From contig NZ_JASCRR010000011.1 of NCBI RefSeq assembly GCF_030010215.1, forward strand, positions 1 to 64,000: a DNA stretch of 64,000 nucleotides, given 5' to 3'. Shown piece by piece: positions 17,874 through 26,690 of this stretch. A program made the position numbers and the translations under genes. Position 1 is the first letter of the stretch; every line of letters begins with the position of its first letter. This DNA comes from Tianweitania sp. UT-5YL-CI-8 (GTDB lineage: Bacteria > Pseudomonadota > Alphaproteobacteria > Rhizobiales > Rhizobiaceae). The notes under the pieces were generated by a model. That model was not told the origin of the DNA. It worked only from the letters and a program-made list of their open reading frames with translations, and did no database searches.

Positions 17874-18584
17874 TCATAGGGCCAAGAAACCGCCGTCGAC
17901 CGGCAGCGTGTGGCCGGTCACCATTCCGGACGCACGGCTCGCCAGATAGAGAAAGGCTCCGGCAACCTCCTCCGCCTCGGCCAGCCGACCCATCGGCGTC
18001 AGCAACCTGATCGTGTCCATCGTCTCAACGCGGTCGAGCAGCGATTCCGTCAACGGCGTCCGAACGTAGGTCGGGGCGACGGCGTTGACCCTTATGCCGG
18101 TCTTCGCCCATTCGACTGCAAGAGCCCGCGTAAGATTGACGACCGCTCCTTTCGTGGTCTGGTACGAGACGTTGGGGTAGATTCCGCCTGATAGCCCCAT
18201 CACGGAAGCGGTGTTGACGATGCGTCCGCGACCCTCGGGTATCATCCAGCGGGCCGCAGCACGGGCGCAGATGAACATGCCTGTCATATTGACTGAGACC
18301 ACGCGGTCCCAGTCCTCGACCGCCAGCTCCATTGTCGGCCTTCGAATGGCAATCCCGGCATTGTTGACCAGAATGTCGATCCGGCCGTAGCGAGCGTGAA
18401 CGTTTGCAAAGAAACTCTCGACCGCCGCCTCGTCGGTCACGTCGAGGGAATTCTCTCCATTTCGATCCGCGATCTCGACCGTAGCGCCGGCCTCGGCGAA
18501 GACCGAGGCTATCGAAGCGCCTATACCGCTTGCCCCACCTGTGACGATGGCGACTTCGCCGTCCATGCGGAACAGATCCAGCAT
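17874..18584 (-). CDS. Short-chain dehydrogenase/reductase (SDR)
   Basis: A 236-residue classical SDR. The cofactor motif is VTGGASGIG, NNAG appears as ILVNNAGIAIRR, and the catalytic Ser-Tyr-Lys set is in SVMGLSGG...VSYQTTKGA. The acidic residue after beta-2 (IADRNG) favours NAD over NADP. Its start lies two bases after the stop of the upstream BKACE gene. It is likely to oxidise a polyol or hydroxyacid in the pathway of this operon. The specific substrate is unknown. Confidence 0.87.
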   Translation of the reverse strand: MLDLFRMDGEVAIVTGGASGIGASIASVFAEAGATVEIADRNGENSLDVTDEAAVESFFANVHARYGRIDILVNNAGIAIRRPTMELAVEDWDRVVSVNMTGMFICARAAARWMIPEGRGRIVNTASVMGLSGGIYPNVSYQTTKGAVVNLTRALAVEWAKTGIRVNAVAPTYVRTPLTESLLDRVETMDTIRLLTPMGRLAEAEEVAGAFLYLASRASGMVTGHTLPVDGGFLAL

Positions 18585-18586
18585 GA

Positions 18587-19486
18587 TCAGGCCGCCTTCA
18601 AGCGACGGGGCAGACCCAGTATCGCCCTGGCCTCATCTGGAGAGGCCGGCTCCATGCCCAATTCGCGGATGATGCGGACGATGCGTTCCACCAGTTGGAC
18701 GTTTGTCGCAGGCTGTCCTGGCCGGTAGTTGAGATTATCCTCCAGTCCGACGCGAACATGGCCGCCGAGCAGAAGCATCTGTACCGTCGCCGGAAGTTGC
18801 GCTTCACCGGCGGCGCTCACCGTATAGATCGAATTGGCGGGAAGAAACTCAACCATCAGCTGCAGCATCTTTGGGGAATAAGGAACCGCGCCCTGGAAAA
18901 CATTGTGGAGACCCAAACAGAGATTGACGAAATAGGGCGGCTCATCGAGCCCTTCGGCGATTAGCGTCTGCATATCCTGCAGGATATGCGCCGGACTGAA
19001 GGCTTCCCATTCCGGCTTGATTCTCTTTTCACGCAAACGCGTGGCAAACTGGCGGGAAAGCCTCGGCGACGTACTCAGCAAGGTCTCGCGCCCGCCGACG
19101 GTGGCGAGCACTGTCATCGCGTTCAGGGTCACCATGTCGGCGCCGCCATCCGCCGCTTTCATGCGCTCCTCGATCGCCACTTCCCACAAATCGCCGCTAA
19201 CCCTTCTCGCCATATCCCCGGTGAGGCCGCCGCCGCCCGAATTATTGATGACGATGTCGCAGCGGCCGCGAATGAGCTGGTTGATCCTGCTATAGACGCC
19301 GGAATCGCATGTCGGGCCATCATCCGCAGTGCGGGCGTGCAAGGCGGCAATGCTAGCGCCCGCGTTGAAACAACGCACGACGTCGTCGGCAATCTCATCC
19401 GGCTGGGTGGGCAGATTCGGGTTTTGCGCCTTCGTGGCAAAACCGCCCGTCGGCGCCACCGTTACGATTACTTTGCGTGACATCAT
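18587..19486 (-). CDS. BKACE (DUF849) family beta-keto acid cleavage enzyme, copy 1
   Basis: A 299-residue TIM-barrel protein with family landmarks VTVAPTGG at the N-terminus, NSGGGG, and the C-terminal VRVGLEDNLNY. Characterised members condense a beta-keto acid with acetyl-CoA and split it into acetoacetate plus a new acyl-CoA. The metal site, as I recall, uses an HxH pair and a Glu. Here the HxH position reads AALHARTADDG, so the first His is replaced by Ala, whereas the Glu in GLED is kept. GGAG lies five bases before the ATG. The second family copy in the same operon shows the opposite loss, which may mean specialised or paired function. Confidence 0.85.
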   Translation of the reverse strand: MMSRKVIVTVAPTGGFATKAQNPNLPTQPDEIADDVVRCFNAGASIAALHARTADDGPTCDSGVYSRINQLIRGRCDIVINNSGGGGLTGDMARRVSGDLWEVAIEERMKAADGGADMVTLNAMTVLATVGGRETLLSTSPRLSRQFATRLREKRIKPEWEAFSPAHILQDMQTLIAEGLDEPPYFVNLCLGLHNVFQGAVPYSPKMLQLMVEFLPANSIYTVSAAGEAQLPATVQMLLLGGHVRVGLEDNLNYRPGQPATNVQLVERIVRIIRELGMEPASPDEARAILGLPRRLKAA

Positions 19487-19499
19487 GCATTCTCCGATT

Positions 19500-21242
19500 T
19501 CATGAAAGCTTTTCGCCGAGAGTTGCCCGCTGGGCCAATGCCTGCCTCAATCCTTCCAGCCAGATCACAACAGCCTCGGCCCCAGGGTCGGAATGTCCGA
19601 CCGCCCGTGTTCCGAGGTAACTGGAGCGGCCGCGGCGCGGCAGAAGCGCAGCTGTCGTCGCCGCGCCGGTTCTTGCTGCGGCGAGTGCTTCTTCTAGCGC
19701 GACGCGCAGTACATTCCCGTGAGTGACAGCCTCCCGGAAGGCCACCGCAGCGGGAACAAGAGCGTCAAGCATCGTGCGATCGCCGACCTTGGCCCCGCCT
19801 AAATCTGCGATACCGGAGCAGGCGGCATCGAACGCTTCGGACCAGGCAGCAGCGTCGGTCGATTGCGCCGCCCTAAGCTTTTCCGAAGCGCGCAATGTAG
19901 CGATCGCGTAAAGCGGTCCGGAAGTTCCGCCGACGACCTTCCGCAGAATTCCGGAAATCGCGCGTAAGGCCTTCGACGGCTCCGCGAGATCGCGATCCGA
20001 AAGTTGGCGCTCCAACGCGTCGACGCCGCGCGTCAGGCTGATTCCAAGGTCACCGTCGCCGACAGTCCGGTCAAGCGCGGTGAGTTCGCCTTCCGCGTTG
20101 CGAACGGCGGCGATGACATGGCGAAGCAGTCGGCGGGCCGAGGCGACGGCTTTGACATCCACCTTTTCGGCGGCTCCAGCTCCGTCGACCGACCGTTTGT
20201 CGGGTTCGATGCGCGTGACGGCTTGCGTGGGCGACGAAAGAGGCGAGGCCGGCCAGGCGGGCGCGTTCGCCGAAGCGTCGAGACGCGCGAGTCTTGCCGC
20301 ATCGAGCTTAATCAGCGATAGGGAACAACCGGCCATGTCGAGCGCCGTGAGGAAGGTACCGCAAAGCACCCGCTTTACTTTGATTCGCTTGTCGGACAGC
20401 CGGCTGAAGGCCCGCCGCGCGACGATATTGAGCTCCATCGTCGGGGTTGCACCCAGATTGTTCACAAGCAGCGCGACCTCATCGCCGGCGGCGAGGCCCT
20501 TGTCCTCGACGATGGCGTCAATCAACCGGTCGGTGAAGGCGTCGGCCGACACAAGCCTGGTGCGTTCCACGCCCGGTTCGCCGTGAATTCCGAGCCCGAG
20601 TTCCACCTCCCTGTGTCCGAGGTCGAAGCTGGCTTCATCCACCCCAGGTACGGTGCAACCGCTCAGCGCAACGCCCATCGTGCCAACGGCGCGGGCGGCC
20701 GCCTCTGCCTCGGCCTTTACCTCAGACAGGGAAAGGCCGGCGGCTGCGGCCGCTCCCGCTACCTTGTGCACGAGGACCGTCCCCGCAACTCCGCGCCGGC
20801 CCGCATGTCCACCCGTTCCAAGCGCCACGTCATCCCCGACAAGCACCATCTCGACCGGGATGCCGTCCAGCCTGCCCAGTTCCGCTGCAAGGCCGAAATT
20901 CAACCGATCGCCGGTGTAATTCTTGACGATCAGCAGGACGCCCGCCGGCCCTCCGACGGCACGGATGGCCGACAGCACCGCATCTGTGCTGGGCGATGAA
21001 AACACATCGCCAGAAACCGCAGCGGTCAGTAGCCCGGCGCCGACATAGCCGGCATGGGCGGGTTCGTGACCCGCGCCGCCGCCGGAAACCAGCGCGACCT
21101 CGTTGCGCTCGCGAAGCGCGGCGGCGTCGCTGCGAAGGACGACGTTCTCGCCGTCGAGCAGTGCCAGCGTCGGATTGGCGCGGACCAGGCCTTCCAGCAT
21201 TTCAGGCACGGCATATTTCGGGTCGTTGATCAGCTTCTTCAT
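19500..21242 (-). CDS. Dihydroxyacetone-kinase-type kinase, fused DhaK-DhaL (ATP-dependent)
   Basis: A 580-residue single-chain kinase. The N-terminal DhaK domain carries GGGAGHEPAHAGYVG and the substrate-binding histidine (residue 220) in LGIHGEPGVER. The C-terminal DhaL domain carries the Asp-rich magnesium/ATP motif DRTVGDGDLGIS. Fusion of K and L domains marks the ATP-using rather than the PEP-phosphotransferase form. Members phosphorylate dihydroxyacetone, glyceraldehyde, erythrulose or related ketoses. It lies between the two BKACE genes, so a short ketose or keto-alcohol is probably an intermediate here. No clear ribosome site precedes the ATG. Confidence 0.9.
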   Translation of the reverse strand: MKKLINDPKYAVPEMLEGLVRANPTLALLDGENVVLRSDAAALRERNEVALVSGGGAGHEPAHAGYVGAGLLTAAVSGDVFSSPSTDAVLSAIRAVGGPAGVLLIVKNYTGDRLNFGLAAELGRLDGIPVEMVLVGDDVALGTGGHAGRRGVAGTVLVHKVAGAAAAAGLSLSEVKAEAEAAARAVGTMGVALSGCTVPGVDEASFDLGHREVELGLGIHGEPGVERTRLVSADAFTDRLIDAIVEDKGLAAGDEVALLVNNLGATPTMELNIVARRAFSRLSDKRIKVKRVLCGTFLTALDMAGCSLSLIKLDAARLARLDASANAPAWPASPLSSPTQAVTRIEPDKRSVDGAGAAEKVDVKAVASARRLLRHVIAAVRNAEGELTALDRTVGDGDLGISLTRGVDALERQLSDRDLAEPSKALRAISGILRKVVGGTSGPLYAIATLRASEKLRAAQSTDAAAWSEAFDAACSGIADLGGAKVGDRTMLDALVPAAVAFREAVTHGNVLRVALEEALAAARTGAATTAALLPRRGRSSYLGTRAVGHSDPGAEAVVIWLEGLRQALAQRATLGEKLS

Positions 21243-21297
21243 AATACGACTTTCAAGCTGCTTCGGAATGGCGCCATGCGCCCTGTCAGGCCGTTCC

Positions 21298-22206
21298 TCA
21301 GGCCGCCGCCGCTTTCAGCAGTTGCGGAATGCCCAGCATTGCCCGCGCTTCCTCGGGCGTTGCAATTTCGCGCCCCATGTCGCGGGCGAGTTTGACGATG
21401 TGCCGGACGATGTCGGCATTACGCGGCTTACCGCCGAGTTCGAGATAAGGATGATCGCCGAGCCCGAACGACAGATGGCCGCCCTCGGCAATGACCATGC
21501 TTGCAACCGGCTGGATACTGCCGGGATACACGAGCGCGATCCACTCGATCGGTCCGTTGGTCGGCAGGAAGTCGAGATGCGCGGCAAGGCCTTTGTAGTT
21601 TCCTGGATGACCGGCAAGCAGCCCGCTTTCCGACATCAGCAGGGCGATATAGGCCGGTCCTTTGATAAGCCCCATCTCGATGAATGCCTGGACGGTGCGG
21701 GTGCAGGGAACATTCCAGCAAGTGTGGATTGTCTTGACGCCGGCGGCCTGTATCTGCTGCGTGAAATACTGCAGCAGCCGGGTCGGATTGTAGAAAACCT
21801 GGTCATCGGTGATGAAGGCCTTCTTCTCCGACGAATAGATGTCGACATTCATCGTCGCCATGTCGACCGGCGCGATATCGGGCCTTGTCATCGGATCGCG
21901 GGCCAGTTTCAGGATGTGGTCGATCTTCCGCTCCGCAGCCTCGTGAGTGACATAACCAAGCGTGGAGTGGACGAGAACGTCCGGCGCCTTCGAGCGTATC
22001 CCCCTGATGATCTGCGCATAAGTTTCAAAGTCGTTGGCCGCGGCTCCGGTCTTGCCGTCGCGGCCATGGAAATGAACGCTGGTGGCGCCAGCCTCGTAGC
22101 ATTCGATCGCATCGGCGGCGATCTCGGCCGGTGACCACGGCACGTTGGGATTCTCGTCCCGCATCGCGTATTCGTTCAGCCGGACATCGATGATCAGTTT
22201 TTTCAT
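21298..22206 (-). CDS. BKACE (DUF849) family beta-keto acid cleavage enzyme, copy 2
   Basis: About 302 residues, of the subgroup opening with VRLNEYAMRDENPNVPW. The HxH pair is intact in VHFHGRDGKTG, but the position of the family's GLED motif reads FGLGDHPYLELGG. The metal-binding Glu seen in characterised enzymes, if I place it correctly, is therefore Gly. Other conserved stretches (TCWNVPCTRTVQAFIEMG, GNYKGLAAHLDFLP) show a full-length, well-kept protein. ATG 22206 (MKKLII) is preferred over 22212. It is only distantly similar to copy 1, so the operon has two different cleavage-type enzymes rather than a recent duplication. Confidence 0.83.
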   Translation of the reverse strand: MKKLIIDVRLNEYAMRDENPNVPWSPAEIAADAIECYEAGATSVHFHGRDGKTGAAANDFETYAQIIRGIRSKAPDVLVHSTLGYVTHEAAERKIDHILKLARDPMTRPDIAPVDMATMNVDIYSSEKKAFITDDQVFYNPTRLLQYFTQQIQAAGVKTIHTCWNVPCTRTVQAFIEMGLIKGPAYIALLMSESGLLAGHPGNYKGLAAHLDFLPTNGPIEWIALVYPGSIQPVASMVIAEGGHLSFGLGDHPYLELGGKPRNADIVRHIVKLARDMGREIATPEEARAMLGIPQLLKAAAA

Positions 22207-22264
22207 AGCCATATACCTTTGGAGGTGATCTGCTTTTAAAGGCTCGCGCGAGGCGGGCGATTGT

Positions 22265-23101
22265 TCAGGCGTTGGAGTCGATCCAACTCTGGGAGGTCAC
22301 ACCGCCGTCCACTACGAGCGATTGCCCGCTGATGAAGTCGGCGTCGTCCGACGCCAGGAAGAGCGCGGCATTGGCGACATCCCAAGGGGTACCCATCTGG
22401 CCTCGGGGAATGTGACGATTGCGCTTGCGCATCATCTCCTCATAGTCGTCCGCGCCGTAAGCATCGCGGAGCATCGTGATCATGGGGGTTTCCAGGAAGC
22501 CGGCTGTAATCGCGTTGCAGCGGATACGCTGCTTGGCGTATTGCAGCGCGATCTGCTTGGTGAGGGGATCGACCGCGCCCTTGGAAGCGGCGTAGGCAAG
22601 CAGCGGCACGCCTGTCCAGCGGATGCCGGCAATCGCGCCGACATTGACGATGGCGCCGCCGCGCCCGTCGCGTTGGAACTGGTCGAGCATCACCGGGATG
22701 ACGGCGCGGCATGTCAGGAACATGCTTTTGATGTTGACCGCCATGAGACGGTCCCAGTCCTCTTCACTCGTTTCAAGCGGTCCGCCGACCACGGCAATTC
22801 CGACATTGTTATGGAGAACGTCGACGCGGCCGAAATTTTCGAGACAGACGGCAACCAGCCTTTCGACCTGGGCGGCAATGCTCACATCGGCAACATGGGC
22901 AACGCAGACGCCGCCTTCGGCGACAATGGCCGCGCGCGCTTCCTCGGCGGCTTCAGGACTGCGGTCGACCGCGAGAACCTTGGCGCCCTCGCGGGCAAAC
23001 AACGCCGCCGTCGCCTTGCCATTTCCCCAGCCGGGCCCGATCGACCCCGCTCCGGTCACAATCGCGACCTTGTCTTCCAGCCGTAGCCTACCCTGTCTCA
23101 T
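22265..23101 (-). CDS. Short-chain dehydrogenase/reductase (SDR) with extended cofactor loop
   Basis: A 278-residue SDR. The glycine motif is longer than usual (TGAGSIGPGWGNG), as in some SDRs acting on keto-acids and CoA-type substrates. NNVG replaces NNAG (HNNVGIAVVG), and the catalytic Tyr-Lys pair is LLAYAASKGA. The start overlaps the upstream ATPase stop (ATGA), so transporter and catabolic genes are translationally coupled. Its role is presumably the first or second oxidation after uptake. Confidence 0.86.
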   Translation of the reverse strand: MRQGRLRLEDKVAIVTGAGSIGPGWGNGKATAALFAREGAKVLAVDRSPEAAEEARAAIVAEGGVCVAHVADVSIAAQVERLVAVCLENFGRVDVLHNNVGIAVVGGPLETSEEDWDRLMAVNIKSMFLTCRAVIPVMLDQFQRDGRGGAIVNVGAIAGIRWTGVPLLAYAASKGAVDPLTKQIALQYAKQRIRCNAITAGFLETPMITMLRDAYGADDYEEMMRKRNRHIPRGQMGTPWDVANAALFLASDDADFISGQSLVVDGGVTSQSWIDSNA

Positions 23102-23970
23102 GCTTGTCTCTGAATTTGATCCGGAATTGCTGTTATCGATGAGGCTCTGGCGACATTCAGTTCTGCCGATCCTGCGACCGGTCCAACCCTTCCGCTTGTC
23201 TTCTGAAGCTCCGTCTCGCCACGTATTTGGCGCAATATGTGCGCGCGCAGTTCCGCGAATCTCGGTTCGGTCTTGGTCGAGATCTGGTCGCGCGGAACCG
23301 GCAGCGGAATGTCGACCGTCTCGACCACTTCGGCCGGAGACCCGCGCAACACGACAACGCGATCCGACATATAGACCGACTCGTCGATGTCATGCGTGAC
23401 GACAAGAACCGACATCCCGAACTGATCGCGCAGCCGCAGCGTCAGATCTTCCAAATCCGCGCGGGTCTGGGCGTCCACCGACGCGAAGGGCTCGTCCATC
23501 AGCAGCAGCCGCGGTTTGCAGGCAATGGCGCGTGCGATCGCGACGCGCTGCTGCATGCCGCCGGACAGTTGCCAGGGATATTTGTCCTCATTGCCGCGCA
23601 GCCCAACCGCCTCGATTGCCGCGTGGGCGGCCGCCAATCGCTCCTGTTTGGAAGCAATGCGATTGAGCAGCGGAAGGGTGACGTTGCCGATCACCTTGAG
23701 CCAGGGCATCAGCGACCGGCTGTAGTCCTGGAAGACCAGAGAAACGTCCCGCAGCGGCCTGTCCACGAGGGTGCCGTCAAGCTCGACCTTGCCGGCGACT
23801 GGCTTGGATAGGCCCGCGATGCAGCGCATCAGCGTCGATTTGCCGACGCCCGAAGGGCCAACCAGACAAACCACTTCGCCCTTTTCGACGGAACAATCGA
23901 GATCGCGAAAGATAACCTTCAGTTGCGAGTCGGAGCCGTAGCTCATCGAAAGTCTCGATATCTTGAGCAT
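23098..23970 (-). CDS. ABC transporter ATPase, SsuB/TauB (nitrate/sulfonate/taurine) type
   Basis: A 290-residue ATPase with Walker A GPSGVGKSTLMR, signature LSGGMQQRVAIARA and Walker B LLLMDEPFASVDAQTR. VTHDIDESVYMSDRVVVL follows. The DEPF and HDIDE wording is typical of the NitT/TauT group. I start it at ATG 23970, six bases after GGGAGG; ATG 23976 touches the ribosome site and the longer open frame upstream overlaps the permease. It drives the importer encoded by the next three genes upstream in the operon. Confidence 0.88.
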   Translation of the reverse strand: MLKISRLSMSYGSDSQLKVIFRDLDCSVEKGEVVCLVGPSGVGKSTLMRCIAGLSKPVAGKVELDGTLVDRPLRDVSLVFQDYSRSLMPWLKVIGNVTLPLLNRIASKQERLAAAHAAIEAVGLRGNEDKYPWQLSGGMQQRVAIARAIACKPRLLLMDEPFASVDAQTRADLEDLTLRLRDQFGMSVLVVTHDIDESVYMSDRVVVLRGSPAEVVETVDIPLPVPRDQISTKTEPRFAELRAHILRQIRGETELQKTSGRVGPVAGSAELNVARASSITAIPDQIQRQA

Positions 23971-23981
23971 CGTCATCCTCC

Positions 23982-24761
23982 CTAACGAGTTGCTGCGCGG
24001 TTGATTGCGGCACGGCCCCAATGCCAACGAAGCGCGCGTCTTTCGAAAAGCGTCATCAGGCCGTTCAGGGCGTAGCCCACGATGCCAAGCATCAGCAGCG
24101 CGGCCCACATCTGGGGCATGTCCCATCCTTGTGTCGCGGACAGGATGACGTAGCCGATGCCTCTGGTTGAAGCGAAGAGTTCACTGCCGACCGTGGCGAC
24201 GAGCGCGATCGATACGGACAGCCTGAGCCCGGCGACGATCTGGGGACTGGCGGCCGGCAGGATCACCCGAAACAGGACGCTTCCCCGGTCTAGGGTCAGG
24301 CTGCGGCCGACATCCCGCAGCGTCGGATCGATGTTACGCACCCCTTCCGTCGTGTTGAGAAGGACCGGCCAAATCGAGCCGAAGGCGATGATCGCGATCT
24401 TCTCGATATCGCTCGTGCCGAGCATCATAATGATCAGCGGTATGAGCGCGATCACCGGAATGGCGCGCATGACTTCCAGCAGCGGCAGGACGTGCCTGGC
24501 GACGCGGGAGAGGCCAAGCGCCGTGCCCGCGGCCGCTCCGATCATTGCACCGATCAGCAGGCCGAATCCGAAATTGCGCAGGCTGGGCAGGAGATCGGTC
24601 CAGAACCTGGCGAACAGCCAATCCTGGCCGAACCGCTCCAGGATCACCGACAGCGGCGGAAAATGCAGCGACTGACTGCCGCGCGACGTAAACCACCAGA
24701 ACAGGACCACGAGGCAGGGCAGCCAGAGTTCCGCAACGATCTCGCGAAGCCACTTGTTCAT
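23982..24761 (-). CDS. ABC transporter permease, SsuC/TauC type (second permease)
   Basis: A 259-residue permease with about six helices. The EAA loop is seen near GVRNIDPTLRDVGRSLTL...ILPAASPQIVAGLRL. The start at 24761 overlaps the first permease's stop by ATGA. A longer open frame running through the first permease in another phase is artefactual. Two different permeases in a NitT/TauT-type system imply a heterodimeric channel, less common than the usual SsuC homodimer. Confidence 0.87.
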   Translation of the reverse strand: MNKWLREIVAELWLPCLVVLFWWFTSRGSQSLHFPPLSVILERFGQDWLFARFWTDLLPSLRNFGFGLLIGAMIGAAAGTALGLSRVARHVLPLLEVMRAIPVIALIPLIIMMLGTSDIEKIAIIAFGSIWPVLLNTTEGVRNIDPTLRDVGRSLTLDRGSVLFRVILPAASPQIVAGLRLSVSIALVATVGSELFASTRGIGYVILSATQGWDMPQMWAALLMLGIVGYALNGLMTLFERRALRWHWGRAAINRAATR

Positions 24762-25582
24762 CGCGAGGCCCTCCGGCTGGAGGCCTTCCAAGGCACGACC
24801 GCGCGCTCGACCGCATAGGCGAGGGCCGTCATAGCCACGCCCAGGCCTATCGCGACCAGCGTATAGGCATAGACATCCAGCACTGCACCGACGCTTTGGG
24901 CTATCGCGATCGCGGAACCGACCCCTGGGACAAGCGTCAAGACTTCCACGCCGATGCAAAGCAGCAGGCCCATGATTGAAGCCAGGCGCAGGCCGGTCAT
25001 GAGATAGGGAAGGATGGCCGGAAAGATGACCTGTGTGTACAAGACCCTGCGCGAAAGGCGCATCGACCGGCTCGTCTCCAGGGTCATCGGATCGATGTCC
25101 CGTATGCCGTATGCGACCTGAAGCATGATCGGCCAGAGCATGGTCGGCACTGTGACCATCAGTTCGGTATAGCGCCGCGCGCCGAACAAGAGCAGCGCAA
25201 GCGGAATAAGGCCGAGCGGGGGGACGCTGCGCAATGCGTCGACGATAAGCCTTGTACTGCGATAGGCGAAATCGCTCGATCCCACCAGAACACCGAACGG
25301 AATGGCCACGACCGTCGCGATCGCAAGCGAAATCGCCCAGCCGCCGAGTGTTTCGCCGGCGCGTGCGGGTATGTCGCCCAGCGCGATCAGTTCTCCGATT
25401 TTCCCCAAGGTTGGCCCGAGCGGAGGAAGCACCTCCGCTCCAACCAGCCCACTGCGCGCGGTTACTTCCCAAATGATGAAAGGCAGCGACAGCACCAGGA
25501 GCTTAGGAGCAAGATCGTAAACAGCTTCGCTTGCCGAGAAGGCTCGCGACAGAAGCGAGCCCCCATTTTCCGTCGCGCTCAT
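24758..25582 (-). CDS. ABC transporter permease, SsuC/TauC type (first permease)
   Basis: A 274-residue permease with a cytoplasmic N-terminus and about six helices (LLVLSLPFIIWEVTARSG first). The EAA-type loop is GIRDIDPMTLETSRSMRLSRRVLYTQVIFPAILPYLMTGLRL. The start overlaps the binding-protein stop (ATGA). Together with the second permease it forms the membrane part of the importer. Confidence 0.87.
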   Translation of the reverse strand: MSATENGGSLLSRAFSASEAVYDLAPKLLVLSLPFIIWEVTARSGLVGAEVLPPLGPTLGKIGELIALGDIPARAGETLGGWAISLAIATVVAIPFGVLVGSSDFAYRSTRLIVDALRSVPPLGLIPLALLLFGARRYTELMVTVPTMLWPIMLQVAYGIRDIDPMTLETSRSMRLSRRVLYTQVIFPAILPYLMTGLRLASIMGLLLCIGVEVLTLVPGVGSAIAIAQSVGAVLDVYAYTLVAIGLGVAMTALAYAVERAVVPWKASSRRASR

Positions 25583-26562
25583 TGGAACACCAATGCAGCC
25601 GGGTCGACATCCCCCTTGATGAATTTGTAATCCTGCGACAGCTTTTCGACTGCGGCAACCTGCTCCACGGTGACCGTCGCCCGAAGCTTTGGCAGCGTTG
25701 ATGACTTGGCGTCGGCTTCAGGCGTCTTGAACCATTTTACCAAGGTTGCCGCCACCGCATCCGGATCGGACAGGGCAAGATCGATGCTTTCCTGCATGGC
25801 AGCCTGAAAAGCCCGGAGTTCGGGCTGATGCGCTCCGGCGAAATCCTTCGAACTGATTACCACCAGACGGGGAAGGTCCGCGAAGGCCTGGAAATTGGGA
25901 TTACCCAGCGGAGCCGCGAACTCACCGGTGGCCATGAAAGATCGATAGAAGGGATCGTGGATCACGGCGCCCTGCACATCGCCGTTCTGCAGGGCGCCCT
26001 TCATCGCAGCCGCCGGGAGGACTGTGAATTTAAGCGAGTTCGCATCGCCGCCATGACGGTCGATGGTGACGCGGGCCGCCAGTTCGTCCGCGCTATTGAG
26101 GGCGACCACCGCGATTGTCTTGCCGTTAAAGTCGGCACCGGTCTTCGGTCCACCCTTCAGGACGATCAGCCCATCAGGGTCCGCACCAGCTGCGCCCTTA
26201 GCCCAGACACTGAGACCAGCGACGACCGAAAGAGGCAGTCCAGCGGAAGCCGCGGAAACGGAATGCTGCAGCGAATTCAGCGCCAGATCAACCTGTCCGC
26301 TTGTCGTCGACTGCACGATTGAAGCCGTGGACAGCGTGGTGGGCAGCAGGTTGATCCCATGCTTCTCGAATATCCCCCGATCCAGCCCAAGGAGCGGAAC
26401 GGCCGCGTCGGTGATTGGAAAGACGCCCAGTCGAACGTCCTTCAGCGCCGCCTTGGAGCCGGACTGCGCCTGTCCGTGAAGCGGCAAGGCGGCCAATGCA
26501 GCTGTGGCGGCTAGCCCAATAGCTACCGCGCGGCGCGAAAAAGCGTGCTTGCTCAAAACCAT
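25579..26562 (-). CDS. ABC transporter substrate-binding protein, SsuA/NMT1 type
   Basis: About 327 residues. A twin-arginine-like or Sec leader (FSRRAVAIGLAATAALAALPLHGQAQ) is followed by a type II binding fold (VRLGVFPITDAAVPLLGLDRGIFEKHGINL). The GIFEKHGI..L phrase is typical of NMT1/SsuA-like proteins. ATG 26562 lies six bases after GGGGAGG; the longer frame starting further upstream would cross the operator region. It is the first gene of an eleven-gene operon read towards 15116, and gives the operon its specificity. Confidence 0.87.
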   Translation of the reverse strand: MVLSKHAFSRRAVAIGLAATAALAALPLHGQAQSGSKAALKDVRLGVFPITDAAVPLLGLDRGIFEKHGINLLPTTLSTASIVQSTTSGQVDLALNSLQHSVSAASAGLPLSVVAGLSVWAKGAAGADPDGLIVLKGGPKTGADFNGKTIAVVALNSADELAARVTIDRHGGDANSLKFTVLPAAAMKGALQNGDVQGAVIHDPFYRSFMATGEFAAPLGNPNFQAFADLPRLVVISSKDFAGAHQPELRAFQAAMQESIDLALSDPDAVAATLVKWFKTPEADAKSSTLPKLRATVTVEQVAAVEKLSQDYKFIKGDVDPAALVFQ

Positions 26563-26600
26563 CGCATTCCTCCCCAGGAAAAGGCGTCCTCTCGCCATAT

Positions 26601-26623
26601 ATTTACAATACGTAGCGTATATT
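26601..26623. promoter_or_regulatory. Candidate TetR operator, copy 1 (before the importer operon)
   Basis: The 23-bp sequence matches the pattern ATTTAC-N2-TACG-N4-GTATATT and contains a small dyad, ATACG-TAG-CGTAT (26608-26620). A second match to the same pattern begins exactly 90 bases further on. It lies 39 bases upstream of the binding-protein start, in the divergent region shared with the TetR gene, so it is a natural repression site for the operon. Confidence 0.5.
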
Positions 26624-26690
26624 ATTAACACCCGCTGTCAAGAGGAAAAGCGATGTCGCTGCCCATCCACCTACGACAGCAAACTGCTTT

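Noticed and set aside
23982-25472. 496-residue minus-strand frame as a fused protein
   Set aside because: Its first half reads the first permease gene in the wrong phase; only the last 259 residues, from ATG 24761, are real.
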